DNA from: Anthopleura xanthogrammica
Taxonomy: Eukaryota; Cnidaria; Anthozoa; Actiniaria; Actiniidae
Length of the DNA: 64,000 nt
Reading direction: 5' to 3'
Assembly: GCA_964019055.1 (NCBI GenBank)
Contig: OZ025209.1
Location: forward strand, 12,012,981 to 12,076,980
The position numbers and the translations under genes were made by a program. Below the pieces are notes generated by a model. It had not been told where the DNA came from. It was given only the letters and a program-made list of their open reading frames with translations, and did not search any database. Shown one piece after another: positions 1 through 11,930 of the stretch (positions within the stretch are counted from its first letter, which is position 1; every line of letters begins with the position of its first letter).

Positions 1-32
1 ATCTAAAAACAGTAGCAAAAGCAACATAAGTG

Positions 33-545
33 GGTGGATGGATGGATGGATGGATGGATGGATGGATGGATGGATGGATGGATGGATGGATGGATGGATG
101 GATGGATGGATGGATGGATGGATGGATGGATGGATGGATGGATGGATGGATGGATGGATGGATGGATGGATGGATGGATGGATGGATGGATGGATGGATG
201 GATGGATGGATGGATGGATGGATGGATGGATGGATGGATGGATGGATGGATGGATGGATGGATGGATGGATGGATGGATGGATGGATGGATGGATGGATG
301 GATGGATGGATGGATGGATGGATGGATGGATGGATGGATGGATGGATGGATGGATGGATGGATGGATGGATGGATGGATGGATGGATGGATGGATGGATG
401 GATGGATGGATGGATGGATGGATGGATGGATGGATGGATGGATGGATGGATGGATGGATGGATGGATGGATGGATGGATGGATGGATGGATGGATGGATG
501 GATGGAGGGATGGATGGAGGGATAGATGGATGGAGGGATAGACGG
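33..545. repeat. (GGAT)n tetranucleotide microsatellite
   Basis: About 475 bp of nearly perfect GGAT repeat, becoming interrupted (GGAG, GATA) after about 505 and passing into a GGGA-rich tract to about 600. All frames are open because the repeat contains no stop codon, which produces long artefactual reading frames on both strands. It lies between the last visible SLC22 exon and the window edge. Confidence 0.98.
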
Positions 546-703
546 AGGGAAGGCAAGTAGGAGGGAGGGAGGAAGGGAGGGAGGGAGAGAGGGAGGAAAA
601 GAGATGGATGGATGTGTGAGTAGGTAGGTGGATGAAAGATGTGTGGGTTTGTTGATGCATGGATGCATGGTACATGAATAAGCTTATCTAACAAACATCT
701 TAC

Positions 704-3700
704 TTATGGATGAGAAACCATGATGCTGGGGTTGATGGAAGATCAATCACAAACAAAAGAAAAACGTTGATGTATAGATTGCCTGACAGATTAACCACGT
801 AAAGCAAGAACCCGTAGAAAGACAAGGAGATGCTAAACCTGCAGAAAAAAAGGGCCAAAAATTGGAAACGAATATAAGAAAAAAGGGTCAAAAACTGATC
901 AATAGACATTTTTAGCTTGGACGGTATGTTTCACCATTTCAGACCACGTGTCATTCCATTCCCAAGAGTATCATTTCTTTGTTTAACAGTTGTGCACGAG
1001 AAGACACATGAATATTAATATGGAAACACCTTAAACGAGGAATCTTACTCCCAAGAGAATGGCATGAATGGTTTGAAATGAGACAACAAAAAACCCGAGC
1101 TAAAAAGATTCTATGGACTTTGAAAAATTCACGGCATTATGTTTAGATCAAAATCGAATGTCTGTAAAACGCACGACGCACGACGCACGACGCACGACGC
1201 ACGACGCACGACGCACGACGCACGACGCACGACGCACGACGCACGACGCACGATGCCCTTTGAGCCAAACAGCACGCGGAAAGCCATTGTTCAGCCAATG
1301 GCCGGATGCTGAGATTTTTCACTTACTTTTGCCCAAAATCTTGTGTCATATATATGATTACAATATACGCTTCTTTCTTACGAATCATAACGCATTTCGA
1401 TTTAACTCATTTGCATCAGATTTGAGGGGCACTTTGCATTAACACAATAGTTTTCATGTGCAGTGAAGGATAACAAGCTATTGTATTTATGCAAAGTGCC
1501 CCTCAAAGTCGAGAATAAGAAGGAAGCGTATTCCAAAGGATCTACTAACATACCAGACAAAGAATAAAATCAAAGTTCTTCTCCTCAGCTTTTTGGTGCG
1601 AACAAGATCCAAAGGCGTGAACTTCCCCGATTGCCTCTCGCTTTCTCTACGCTCTTCGCTTCTTACTTGATCAATGATGCTCTTAACAGCCTCAGAGTCT
1701 GCCCTTCCGCCTTTTTTGCCGCCGTACTTTAGTAACTGGCCATACGCTTCGTCAAGACGATCGTGCACAACGAGCCATCTTGCGGAATCAGGAAACACCC
1801 TAATAATAATAATGAACATTTGTTTATTTCACTTTTACAGCTTAGAAATTATGCCTCCAGGCTTCAATTCCCAGTCGCCCTATGTGAGCTGAGTCCGAGG
1901 GTTTTTTCGGCTTTTCGCGCGCAGTTTTTCCTCTCTCCTCTCAAACAATGACACATGGTGTGAAATGGGAAAACAGTACGCTCAATGTAATATAAAGTAG
2001 GCTATTTGCTTTAAAAAGCTACAAACCTCCAAAAGAGAAACAGGAGAAGAGTAGGAAGACTACAGGTTAGGAGTAGATAATGCCAGTCTCGGATGAAGTA
2101 GGCCATGAGTGCTGTGGTACTCCCAGCCGCTACCCAGTAGACATCTTGGACCTTGCCGGACAAGGTTCGCTTTGAAGGACCCACCAACTCAATGATCAAC
2201 ACGTATTGAGAGAGAGTTAGGCCAATACATGAAGCTCCCACAATGAAACGTAAAAACGCAAACAAGGAAAGACAGTCAGCAAAGGACGAACCAGCAGCGG
2301 AAATAATCTGAGAAATCAGTGAAATAACGAGTATTGTATTGATGCTTGAATCATAGATTTATCCATGCTGCGATAGAAGCTAGGAATATATAAGAGTTAT
2401 TGCTGAAGTGGAGTGTAGAGAGGACCGAAAAGTGAAAGCAGCGCGAGGAAGCAAGTGTAATGTAGCCCCAGGCACCCCCAAGGTTTTAGCCTGGTTTTAG
2501 CCAAAACTTATTTTCTGTTATGGGTTGCAATTGCCCCTTAAAATCACGGCAATCGAAAGTGCATTTCCAAGAGCCTCCATTTCCAAATCTTCAGGGAGGT
2601 TAGGGAATTTCCCCAGATTAGCCCCCACCCCTCCCTCTCCCAACTCAAAGCTATGTTTCGCGGTCCCTGGGGCCACTCGCCTCTCATCTCTGGATTTTGG
2701 GGTTCAATAACTGGACTCCGCATAACATGAGCGCAGAGTTTGTTAGGTCTCTTCCTTTTGTCCAGGGTTTTTCTCCGAGCTCGAGTTCCCCGGTTTTCCT
2801 CCCACCGCAAAACCTAACACGCTAAATTCCAGTTCAATCTGTCAGTTAGTCGTGCCCTAAATTTGATCATGCTTGAGGTTGTTTCAGGGTATCGATCAAT
2901 AAAATGGAATTTTGAAAAAAAAGTAAAATGGGTACTAACCATTATAGCGGCGGTCAGAAATATTGTCTTTCGTCGTCCAATGACGTCAGACAGAGAACCA
3001 AAGACTATGGACCCAATCAGCATACCAACCATGAACACTGACTGCGCTGTTGCAGCCAGGTAAGCGCGTTCACATATCAGGTTCCACTTGAATCAAGAAA
3101 AAAGAATAGAAAATCAAGGGTGTATAAATCCGGGGAGAGTCTAGGAACCAGTGACGTAGCTCAGTTCCCATTTTCAGTTTAAATCTGTTTTTTGTATATA
3201 AGATGGTAGGAAAGGATGATTTTTGTGGTTAGTGGGAGTGACCCCCCTTCCCCCATGCGAAATACTTGTTTCACTATGTGCAAGAGTTCTACCACACAGC
3301 CCATATTTACCAATACACGACTTTCGAATTCCTACAACTTGTTCCTTGACTACAGAATCATTTACTCAGGGTTACGCTCATTTCAGCGACAAAATATTCA
3401 CAAATACCAACAGTAAAGTAAAGAATGCACAACTTTAACAACACAATCATTTTGAAATTTCACGAAATTTGCCAAGAACATGTGAATATTCTACACAAAA
3501 TTGAGGCTCACCCTAAGCAACAGATATCACGAAACTGCAGTATTCTTTTGTTGGATTTGACGTCATAGCCGACATGTTGATTGACGTGAATAACAGGTTT
3601 GATCTTGGTTCCCTTTTCTGACACCCAACATGGCGGCCACATCTTCAAGCCTTTTATCTTTTTAACACAGGTAACCCAACCACATAAAATCTACTATAGA

Positions 3701-3991
3701 TAGTGTGTTGTTACATACCTCGGATACAATACTCGTAAAGGGGCCGTCGAACGTATAAGATGTACAGTTGTCACAGCACTTGTTTGGAGGGCACGTGGAG
3801 TTATCGCCCGATGAACAGTGAAAATTAGGGGATCCCATAGCAAACACCAGGGACGCTATCTGCCAGCCTATGGGTAAGATGAGCAAGCATGACCCAAAGT
3901 ACACCACCTTTTGATAGCAACCAAACTCTTGCACGTGACTGAACACGTCATCAAATTCTGCTTTCTTCTTCTTCTCTGAAGTTTTACGCAT
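704..3991 (-). CDS. SLC22-family organic ion transporter, partial (3' exons off window)
   Basis: This is the N-terminal half of a major facilitator superfamily transporter of the SLC22 (organic cation/anion/carnitine) family, a plasma-membrane protein. Coding exons on the minus strand are 3991-3719, 3086-2940, 2307-2027, 1799-1554 and 838-704. All have GT donors and AG acceptors, and their phases join without a stop. The first exon gives a short cytoplasmic start, TM1 and a Cys-rich extracellular loop (CCDNC). The second has the MFS signature around GSLSDVIGRRK after TM2. The third has TM4-TM6 (FLRFIVGA, ELVGPSKRT, YFIRDWHYLL). The fourth has the PDSARWL motif and a charged cytoplasmic loop. 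The fifth has TM7-TM8 (FYGFLLYVVNLSGN). The start ATG lies 8 bases after a good acceptor, so a 5' untranslated exon probably lies upstream. Substrate cannot be told. The reading ends at an AA|GTAAGA donor at 704; the rest is beyond the left edge. Confidence 0.88.
914..1101. mobile_element. MITE, 'AGCTTGGGCGTAATG' family, copy 1
   Basis: A diverged palindromic element with the family's ends (AGCTTGG... and ...CGAGCT), the internal motif TTTCAGACCACGTGTCATTCC and the centre TATCATTTCTTTGTTTAA. It sits in the SLC22 intron between exons 838-704 and 1799-1554. Related copies occur near 13364, 21224, 31405, 43164 and 47652. Confidence 0.75.
1168..1252. repeat. (GCACGAC)n heptamer minisatellite
   Basis: Roughly twelve head-to-tail copies of a 7-bp GCACGAC unit in an SLC22 intron. 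The copies are almost perfect. The open frame across it is an artefact of the repeat. Confidence 0.95.
2690..2900 (+). mobile_element. SINE-like element, tRNA-derived family (5'-truncated)
   Basis: Shows the shared body of a repeat found seven times in the window: GGACTCCGCATAACATG, then a GTTAGGTCTC block, GGGTTTTTCTCC, CCGGTTTTCCTCCC and a tail reading CAATCTGTCAGTTAG then GAGGTTGTTTCAGGGT. It ends close to the donor of SLC22 exon 3086-2940. The tRNA-like head is missing here. Confidence 0.6.
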
Positions 3992-4516
3992 TTTGAAACC
4001 TGTGAAATAAATGATTCAACTTACGCATTATCAATATAGATCCTTTGGAGAATGAGCGCTTGAAAAATTAATTAGTTGTTAACTAACAATCGGGTACCCC
4101 CATCCACACCCTCTCTTGGTAGTGCTTTGTTCGCTCTCCCTGTTATGATAACCAGCCACAAGGGTGCAATCAAGAATTTTTTTAAGGGGAAGTTTTAATT
4201 CGTGGTCAAGATAATTTCCTTTATAATACGAAACGAGAATAAAATATCCATGAAAATGCACTACAACATTTGTTAGGCAACATTATGGTCTATTAGACAC
4301 GTTGATATCAATTGATGCTAATTATCAATTGATGCTAATTACCAGTACGTTGGGTAAACAGATACCACAACGGGTGATACCCAAAACTGACCTTGATCTC
4401 ATACACTTAATAGTATTTAACTTGATACCTTGATCGACTACATTTATAAGATGCTTGTCTCACTTGATGTACCCGATGATATTGGTACACCATGAATTCA
4501 TTGTACGTGATCAGCT

Positions 4517-4692
4517 TACAGCGCTTTCCAATCACACGCGCGAATCACCGTAGTGACAGAATAAGGTTTTGGTGGACGTCAATCAAAGTGTTTCACGTGG
4601 AATATTGTGGAAACGCCTTCCACCAAAGCTAACTTCATCACGACAGTAAATTGTGTGATTTCGCGTGCGCGTGTGTGATTGGGAAGCGCTGT
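4517..4692. mobile_element. palindromic MITE
   Basis: The ends are inverted repeats: ACAGCGCTTTCCAATCACAC on the left and its near complement GTGTGATTGGGAAGCGCTGT on the right. No coding capacity. Target-site duplication not resolved. Confidence 0.7.
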
Positions 4693-5457
4693 AACTTCAT
4701 GCAAAAAAGAGACGACTGTAGTTCGAGGTCATGGAGTACCCAAGTTCGATATTTCAAAAGAACAGCTCTCAGCTTTCCTTTTAGATCAAGCATTTAGCGT
4801 TTCAGAAATTAGTCGTATCTTGGAAGAAGGCAAGCGAACTGTGAAGAGAATTGCCTGGGCTGTCACTTCTTTACTAGGTTGAGCAACCGAGCGAGGAGAT
4901 AGGATCACTTTTTTCAAGAATCCAATGACGACCCTTTTCATAATGGCCGGTATTTAAGAACGACTTTTTGTAAAAATCGACCAAATATTGGCACAAGTGA
5001 AAAAATCGATTTCGCTCATATTTTATTTATTGATAGCCCTTAGTATGAAATACATCCTGGTGTTTTTAGTTTTGAAAAATTTTACTTGGTTCCCGAGAAA
5101 TTTACAAAAATCGATTTCGGCCCTAAACATCGAAAAAATGACCGCCGAGATCACGGAATTTAGTGTAAAAATAAGCGCGTCGTACAGCTAAATCACTCAT
5201 CTATATTTTTTAGGTCGGTATTTTTTTATCGAAGGAATAGATATTCTTCTTCCTTTTGGTTGTATTTATTTTAGCCTGATATTTGGCGTTTTAAGATCCG
5301 AAAAAAAATATTTACGAAGCTCATTTATTCCAAAATTCACAAGTGCAAATTCGTTTGCACATGTTTGCATGAGAGTTCACCTCCTCCATGGTAACCAAAT
5401 TAGATTCACAAGTTTGGGTTATCAAAAGTTTGGACTTTAAAGTTGAAAGTTGGTGTT

Positions 5458-5683
5458 TCGGAATACTCCCGTTTCGAGTTCTCTTTTACGCTGTGTTAGC
5501 CTCAAAACCGTGTAATATATTCTTTTATTCAGTAACAGCCCGTGGAAATTCAAGAGATCTGTGTGTAAAGAAGACAATAAAAATACTTTGAAATTTCACG
5601 AGTTTTATCTAAATTTCTGCATAATTTACGCACAATTGAGGCTAACACAGCGTAAAAGAGAACTCGAAACGGGAGTATTCCAC
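5458..5683. mobile_element. palindromic MITE
   Basis: Arms of about 45 bp: left GGAATACTCCCGTTTCGAGT (from 5459), continuing into CTCTTTTACGCTGTGTTAGCC; right is the near-perfect complement at 5637-5682. The central part is unrelated AT-rich DNA. Confidence 0.8.
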
Positions 5684-7069
5684 TCAGTGATGATATATGA
5701 AGTTGGATGTTCGACTCCCCGTTCGATCTCAAGTTAATGAAGTTGAAAGTTGCTGTTTCTGAACCGGGTGCAACCGCAAGCTTTTTCTTGAAGTGCTCCG
5801 AAATAAACAGATTAACACTATTTACACAATCATTTCTCAGTTCAAGAGGATAATAAATGACAGAAAAAGAACTTAGAAGATTTCAAAGAACAAATTGAAT
5901 ACCAATCCCGATGGTATTTTGAAGAAAAATCAGCCTGATTTTATTATCAAGCGTTTTTTCTTCGGCCCCTTCATTCATGAACTATATGTTTTCTATGATC
6001 GATATCCAGTAAAAGAATGGAGCCTCGAGCAGTCTTCAAGAAGGAATCTGTGATTTACAGACCCGAATAAAGACAGGCAGAATATATTACTAAAGCAATT
6101 TGTAGTCGGAAGCTCAGCTTATTTCGGCGAGTAAATGAATTATATTTTAACTGAGTTAAATACCCTCATTTCCTTGGCAGTGTTTACAAACAAACGGCAA
6201 GTTCACATATAGTGTAACCCCGTGAGCTGGAGTGTGATCTCATATTATATATATTTACATATATAAGGAAATGTCTGGTGATCCTTAAAAAATATTCAAG
6301 AAATCACAGAAACAAATATTCTTACTTGTATCTTGTGTTTTCCTTTGCGTCTCTGTGAAGTTTCAGGTCATTTGCAGCTATATTGAATTGAGCGAGGGTA
6401 CTATACTCCATGCCACGTACTACAATAATTGCTCATTATTGATGTCGATGACCTGGCGAGATGTCCTGATACCTTATTTGGCGGCCGCGCTGACACTTTT
6501 TTACTCTATCATATAAATTATATCTACTCCTTGAAAATAACAGTGCTGGAATTTTCTAATTTGTTTACTATTTCTTACGTGGATGTATCGAGTGTACGAT
6601 AGACCTGTCAAAACGTGAAAATAGGTAAATAAGAAAGAAGCTCCCTCGCAACACAAAGCAAGTGCCCGCGGACTTTTAATTGGAAAAAGCTAGTAGAATA
6701 AATGAAAAAAAAAATGAAAATAAGTGTTTTTACTTTTTTCAGGCTACTACCTTGGTTTTGACCAGTTTGAATTTCGCGTATTTTACACTTCCAAAAGAGA
6801 GGAGAAAGTATTCAAAGACGATTATCTCCCGACAAATTTAGTCAAAATATAAAATTGATACTTGAACTACAGTTCTAAGGCACAAAAGTATTTGTACAAA
6901 CTTTGGTTACAAATGTTATTTTGCCTCTTCTGGGAGCAAATTTTGAAAATCACTACTGAATTTCACGCTCTCGCTTCCCTTCAAACTGCGAAATTCGTTA
7001 TTCGCTTCTAAAAAATTGAAAAAAAATTTTTTTTCGAAAATTAATTGAACCTTTCTACTGGGCAAATGA

Positions 7070-7440
7070 TAAACAATTATTAGATGAGGTTGAGCATGAT
7101 ATCGCAAATTATCAAGACCAAGGCCGTGTTATCTGCCGAAGCTGTAGGCTGAGGCGGATAAAACAGCCGAGGTCTTGATATTTACGATATCATGCGAAAA
7201 CCGAATTCAATAATTGTTTTATTATACATTTTGTAAACTAAGAATAAAGATTTAATTCTGCTTTCGAAAAAAATACGTATTTCCATTTCCATAGTAACCT
7301 TTGAACTCGACATGATAAATGTATTATCTGTACAGATAATACATTTGTCTGTCGAGTTCAAACGACATCAGAGATTGGCTGAGGGCTCTCGACTAATCAG
7401 AAGCGAGATACTGAGCTAGTAAAATGTATAATAATAGACT
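7070..7440. mobile_element. composite palindromic element
   Basis: Contains two inverted structures. One has arms around GCATGATATCG (about 7094) and CGATATCATGC (about 7184). A second, nearly perfect one at 7304-7360 is centred on TGTACA with arms AACTCGACATGATAAATG. Flanking AACAATTATT/AATAATTG motifs suggest nested or decayed MITEs. Lies about 350 bp upstream of the ZSWIM7 start codon. Confidence 0.55.
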
Positions 7441-7785
7441 TTCTTCATGGCAAAGTTTGAGCTACATTGGCAATATGTTTGGGCCATTTCCAACTTTGCT
7501 CGATCCTTACACGGACTGCCTCTTAAAAAGCTCAAAGAAATCAAAGAATCAAAATACTATTTTTAAACATTAATAAAAATTAACCAAACAAAACTAAACT
7601 TGAATTTTTTCTAGCCCTGATAGATGGTCACCCTGTGGTAGGTCAGCGGATTGGTAGACGTAGCTTTATGGAAGCTAATGGCGTATCTTGGTCAATGAAC
7701 CAATGTCAAAAATCGATCTCAAAACTAGAGTTAATTTATAAGATTAGTTAAATTTTGAAACTGAGAAGTCATTCTTTGTTTATTA

Positions 7786-10700
7786 ATGTGTAGTGCAGTG
7801 AGAAATATCTCGGAGCAGCTTTTCGCTGAGGTTGGTCTTTGCCAAGAACAACATGGACGCTGTAAGGAATACTCTGAACTCGAGTTGAAGCTTGAGCTTA
7901 TAAACTTAACTTTCTTTGTAATTTTCTGTTTTTCTCATGACATTCAGTGACAGATGAGCTATTGTCAGCGTAAGTAGTGTATTTTTCCTAAGAACTCTTA
8001 ACTTAAATCTCTTAATTCTGAGCGAATCTCCACAACCTCCAGACATGTTCAGACGTCTGGGTTTTTGTGAATCAAAAAATTAATAGAAGCTTAAACGCAG
8101 ATCCTTATAAATTTGATTCGCTGAAGCCAAAACACGAGAAAACGTGTCTGTGGGACGTGGAACCATCAGAAAAATGTAATAGGAAAGTAATACGGCAAGT
8201 TTGATGATCTTAAGCCTTCCTTTATTCTGTATTTGTAGGCTCTATTTCGTTTTTAACCAGCCTATACTTCATGCTCTTGACCTTGTTGATAGAAGAAACA
8301 TCACTAGGCTTATCTCTCCTAGTGGTAGGGTCATCCATCAGGTATATGGTATTTATATAACGACCTCTAACATGACCCTAACCTACCCCTTAAAACAAGC
8401 AGTTGTGTGAAAACTAACCCCAGAAATGAAAAGAGCACCTCAATATTAGTAGCAGGGCAAAGTTTCAGCTCATAATGTGGACTATAGGAGAAATGGCATT
8501 AAATATATAAAATTGAAAATTTCATAAGGAATTGTTTGGGAAAATGTAACCCTACTTCCCTTGAATTGAGGAGTTGTGTGATATTGAACCCCAGAAATGA
8601 AAAGAGCAGCTGAATATTAGTAAGAAGGCAAAGTTTCAGCTTATAATTATGTAGAGTATAGGAGAACTAGTGTCAAATATATAATTAAATATTTCATAAG
8701 GATATGTATGGGAAAATGTGTTGAATGGCAAGCTTATGGCAAACTCTGAGAGTTATCCTAATTTCTGGTTCTGATTTTAGGTTGTTGGTAGCTCAGGACA
8801 GACATACACATGTCTGAAGGAATCTAGTTTTTGCACATGCCCATCTTACACATATACAGGTATGGTTCAGGAAACTACCGGTAATACATGATTAATAGTG
8901 ATTTAGATACATTTCTGATGAAGCCAGATAGACCAAATATTGTTCCAATGGTGAGCTCGAGAGTGCTCGCCTCTCACCAATATGACCTGGGTTCGAGCCC
9001 TGCTGGACTCGGTGTTGTATGTGAGTAGAGTTGTTTGTGGGTTCTCTCCTGTGCTTCGAGGGTTTTTCTCTGAGTTCTGCGAATTTTCCTTCCTCCAAAA
9101 AAAATCAACTTCGGAATTTTAATTCGATCTATCGGTTGCCTTTGAAATTGGGTCCTAGACCTGTAAGGCCTTTGGTCCACCTCAGAATGGTAAAGTTTGT
9201 AGATTATTTTATAAATTGACAAAGCTATTCTTTAAAATTTTTAAATAGTGGAGAGTAATAGATCAGGATGGAAGGAGAATCTTCCAGAAAAGAACAGGGA
9301 GGAGGGAGAAGCAATGAAAAGAATATTGGGTTTTGTTTGTTTGTTTGTTTGTTTGTAGAAGGGGAAACAGCTAGGGAGGGAGAAAAATGGCTGGCCTATT
9401 GGCCCTCCCTTCTTCTCTTCTTCCCTTCATCCTTCCCACTCTCCTCTTCCTTTCTCCTATTGCCGTCCCTATTCCTTCTTCCCCATCCCCCACAGAAATG
9501 AATTTGATCATGAAATGGGGCCACAGGTTTGTTAGCCACTGGCTATTAAGTGGTACCCTTGTAAAACAAATATGAATAAAACTTCTTTTGGTCATATTGC
9601 CAGCATTAAAGGGGCACTTGGATGAAAATCGATGAAAATTGGAAATGCTTTGAAACTTGGTTAAACTTATCTATATGGCCCCAATAGTAGCCAAGCAACA
9701 TATTTTCTTCACAGTCTAAAGTGGCGGATAAAAATTATACATATTTTTCAGCATCTAAATTGTGAGTAAATGACGTCATTTACTCAACCCTATTGTTCTT
9801 TTAGTTTTTAAACCAAAATTTCTCAACTGCGAGTGGCTCCCAGGCTAAAATTTTTGCCAATCTGGTTTTCATAATCATGATTGAGTCATATTGTTCTTAA
9901 ATACTTGAACTATTCGGACTTTCAAAATATGGGGCGTTTTCATCCAAGTGCCCCTTTAAAGCTCTTCTATCATTGCTATAAGCTATCATTTGTTATAATA
10001 TCTAAATCCCCCTCCCCCTGCCCTACTCCCCTGCCTCTTAGGCCTTCCAGTGGGCACCCCAAGTAAGCCCAACATCTCCTTTACAACATGTCTCCATTGC
10101 CGAGTTTCATATCGTGAGGGACTGGGTAAGAGTTCCTAAATTGTGATGATGACAACACAAAACTCACATAGCCAAAATCACGAAGTTTGGTGTTAATCAG
10201 ATCAATATTGAATGACTTACAGACGTTAAAAAATGCTAGAATTTACTAAGAAATTTATGGTGTTCAGACATTTTGTCCAGAAACCATACATTTCTTTGTA
10301 TTATTGAATGGCTGTAAGTTCATCAATTTTGATACGATTAACACTAAACTTCGGAGTTTCATAAATAAATATTTTTTTATGTTCCAATTTTCTCCCTTGT
10401 TTTCTATATCAATGTCGGACGGGTCAACTACAGCCTCGTTCTCGTGTAATTTTCCAGATGACGGTGGGAACTTTCAAAGTCGTCGATTGTATAGCTGGAT
10501 GTGCTCATTCTGGTTATGTGAGTTTTGTGTTGTCATCATCACAATTTAGGGAGTCATACCTAGGTCCTCACGATATGAAACTCGGCAATGCAGTGTTAAA
10601 AGTCAAAAGTACATTCGTTAAAACACTTTTGTGTTTCTAGTCCTAGTCAAGATGGAGTCAATTATGGTAAATATGCCTGATGGTTTTTTTTTTTTACAAC

Positions 10701-11625
10701 TAACTCTAGTAACCCTACCAAATTGTGAATGGTTTTTGTTTTTATTGTAAAGACCTTGAGCTCTTAGACCATATTTAATAGGACCCAGGCTTTTTCGAAT
10801 ATAAAACAAGAAACCTCAATAAGCCAGTTCACAGTTTCTAAAAGAATCTTAAAAGAATCGTTTTCAGTGCGCATGCGATTTTATCCCGAATTTTACACCT
10901 TTTGTTTAATTACAAACAAAAGGTTTAAACAGGTGAGAAATTCGGGATAAAAGCGCATGCGCACTGAAAACGATTCTTAAACTGTCAACTGGCTTGTGGC
11001 CCACTTGCGAGATATGCTTCGCTTGTCATGCACAAAGCTTTCAGTACAAGGCTCCGTGCTCAATAAAATCTTTGATCTCACCTATAGTTTTTTAGTGTAC
11101 GAAGTCGAAAATAGTGATAAAGCAAAAAGGTCTAGTAAAGACCTGAAGAGTTTAAGAATCTCGTTTACGGCAAACGTGAAAATTTTTCTAAAATTAGTAA
11201 AAATGAATCGCAAAAATCTCCAAGTTGTAGATATACAAAAGAATATTTGTCTTTGTTAAGAAGGTTTGCAAAAGGTAAAGTGACATACAGGAAAACAAAT
11301 AAAGAAAACTTGGTCACGTTTGCGGTTTGCGAGAAGGAAAAACGGGAATTTTAATCTGTCTATTACTTCTAGATTGACTTAATATTGTCTCCACTCAATA
11401 AAGGAACAGCTTTCGGGTATAAGACTAGTTAGGTTAGCACAAGAGTTCTGTTTAGTCTCAGATCGCCCATTTCAGATCAACGTTTTTTGAAATAGGTTTA
11501 TATATTTTTTCTTTTTTCAGTGTAAGCATCTGTTAGCGGTCAATCTTGCCGAGGCCGTTCACAACATCAAAGAAAAAGAAGTATCAAACGAAACTATCAC
11601 GGCTTACCTGAGTTACGATTGCTAA
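7786..11625 (+). CDS. ZSWIM7: ZSWIM7 (SWS1 homologue), SWIM zinc-finger protein, complete
   Basis: Homologue of ZSWIM7/SWS1, the SWIM-domain partner of SWSAP1 in the Shu complex, which promotes RAD51-dependent homologous recombination in the nucleus. Six coding exons: 7786-7861, 7948-7969 (22 bp), 8239-8341, 8781-8859, 10641-10666 (26 bp) and 11521-11625. They join in frame to 136 residues; the human protein is 140. Recognisable parts are the helical start (SEQLFAEV), the core HALDLVDRRNITRLISPSGR, then VVGSSGQTYTCLKES, and the SWIM zinc ligands: CTCP in exon 4, with CKHLLAVNLAEA in exon 6. The fingers are thus split by introns and need the 26-bp microexon (encoding VLVKMESIM across its junctions) to stay in frame. 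The start ATG gives a length and N-terminus typical of the family. Introns carry a SINE-like element, a TTAA-flanked MITE and long palindromes. The gene faces RFC5 tail-to-tail. Confidence 0.9.
8395..8736. repeat. diverged 171-bp direct repeat (two copies)
   Basis: Two head-to-tail units of about 171 bp in ZSWIM7 intron 3. Both share CCCCAGAAATGAAAAGAGCA, AATATTAGTA, GGCAAAGTTTCAGCT, TATAGGAGAA and ATTTCATAAGGA. They differ by scattered substitutions, so the duplication is not recent. Confidence 0.8.
8945..9215 (+). mobile_element. tRNA-derived SINE-like element, best copy
   Basis: The head resembles a tRNA: TGGTGAGCTCGAGAGTG fits an A-box-like segment, CTCGCCTCTCACCAATATG an anticodon arm, and GGGTTCGAGCCCTG a B box (GGTTCGAnnCC). 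The body follows: GTGAGTAGAGTT, GGGTTTTTCTC, TTTTCCTTCCTCC, CAATTCGATC. It is interpreted as a pol III-transcribed SINE lying in ZSWIM7 intron 4. It is not a functional tRNA gene because the acceptor stem does not close. Confidence 0.65.
9331..9357. repeat. (GTTT)n short microsatellite
   Basis: Six to seven GTTT units in ZSWIM7 intron 4, followed by a pyrimidine-rich CTTCCC tract to about 9490. Confidence 0.9.
9610..9955. mobile_element. MITE with TTAA target-site duplication (piggyBac/Kolobok-type ends)
   Basis: Element of 346 bp with inverted ends AGGGGCACTTGGATGAAAA (left) and its complement TTTTCATCCAAGTGCCCCT (right), flanked on both sides by TTAA (9606-9609 and 9956-9959). TTAA duplication is typical of piggyBac and Kolobok elements. 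No coding capacity. In ZSWIM7 intron 4. Confidence 0.85.
10095..10590. mobile_element. long-armed palindromic MITE
   Basis: Arms of about 80 bp starting CATTGCCGAGTTTCATATCG on the left and ending CGATATGAAACTCGGCAATG on the right. They include ACACAAAACTCACATA and its complement TATGTGAGTTTTGTGT. The right end is only 50 bp from the 26-bp ZSWIM7 microexon. Confidence 0.85.
10818..10998. mobile_element. palindromic MITE
   Basis: Near-continuous hairpin: AAGCCAGTTCACAGTTT at the left matches AAACTGTCAACTGGCTT at the right. Inner arms read GAATCGTTTTCAGTGCGCAT and its complement, closing on a short AT-rich loop near 10915. In ZSWIM7 intron 5. Confidence 0.85.
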
Positions 11626-11930
11626 CGAAGCAAGTACACAAGATTCACTGATAGCTGATGGCAAAGAAAGCTACCTCTGTCACCTATCCCTCGTGCATAT
11701 GTAAACAGATCATACATGTAGCACAATGACTGCCAAAAACCTTGACCTCGTACACGTAATAGCATTTAAAGTGCATATAAGCCATTATAAATTAAATAAG
11801 AATGGCGTTTACTATTCTTTGATATCTTTTTTCTACGTCATTTAAAGATGTAGTCAAAAGTCAACTTATCACCGAGAATATCTCTGTAAGAATTAATCAA
11901 AAGTAGCTGGAACTTTTCGATGTTAGTTAA

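Larger units (their letters stand above)
4000..7785. other. intergenic region between SLC22 and ZSWIM7, MITE-rich
   Basis: No coding exon recognised. It holds three palindromic elements (annotated separately at 4517, 5458 and 7070), a short direct duplication near 4308-4340 (TCAATTGATGCTAAT), and otherwise plain AT-rich sequence. The SLC22 (leftward) and ZSWIM7 (rightward) promoters must lie here, since the two genes diverge, but no clear core promoter was seen. Confidence 0.6.

Noticed and set aside
3..668. Long open frames (221 aa minus strand; 163-176 aa plus strand) of repeated PSIH or MDGW units
   Set aside because: They are translations of the GGAT microsatellite in all frames; no splice or start context and no domain.
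1168..1252. Possible CRISPR-like or protein-coding repeat
   Set aside because: Units are 7 bp with no spacers, in a eukaryotic intron; a simple minisatellite.
1113..1442. 109-aa open frame on plus strand across the GACGCAC repeat
   Set aside because: Lies in an intron of the SLC22 gene and owes its length to the heptamer repeat.
8945..9010. Possible tRNA gene (GGTTCGAGCCC B box)
   Set aside because: No closing acceptor stem and the sequence continues into the dispersed repeat body; read as the head of a SINE.
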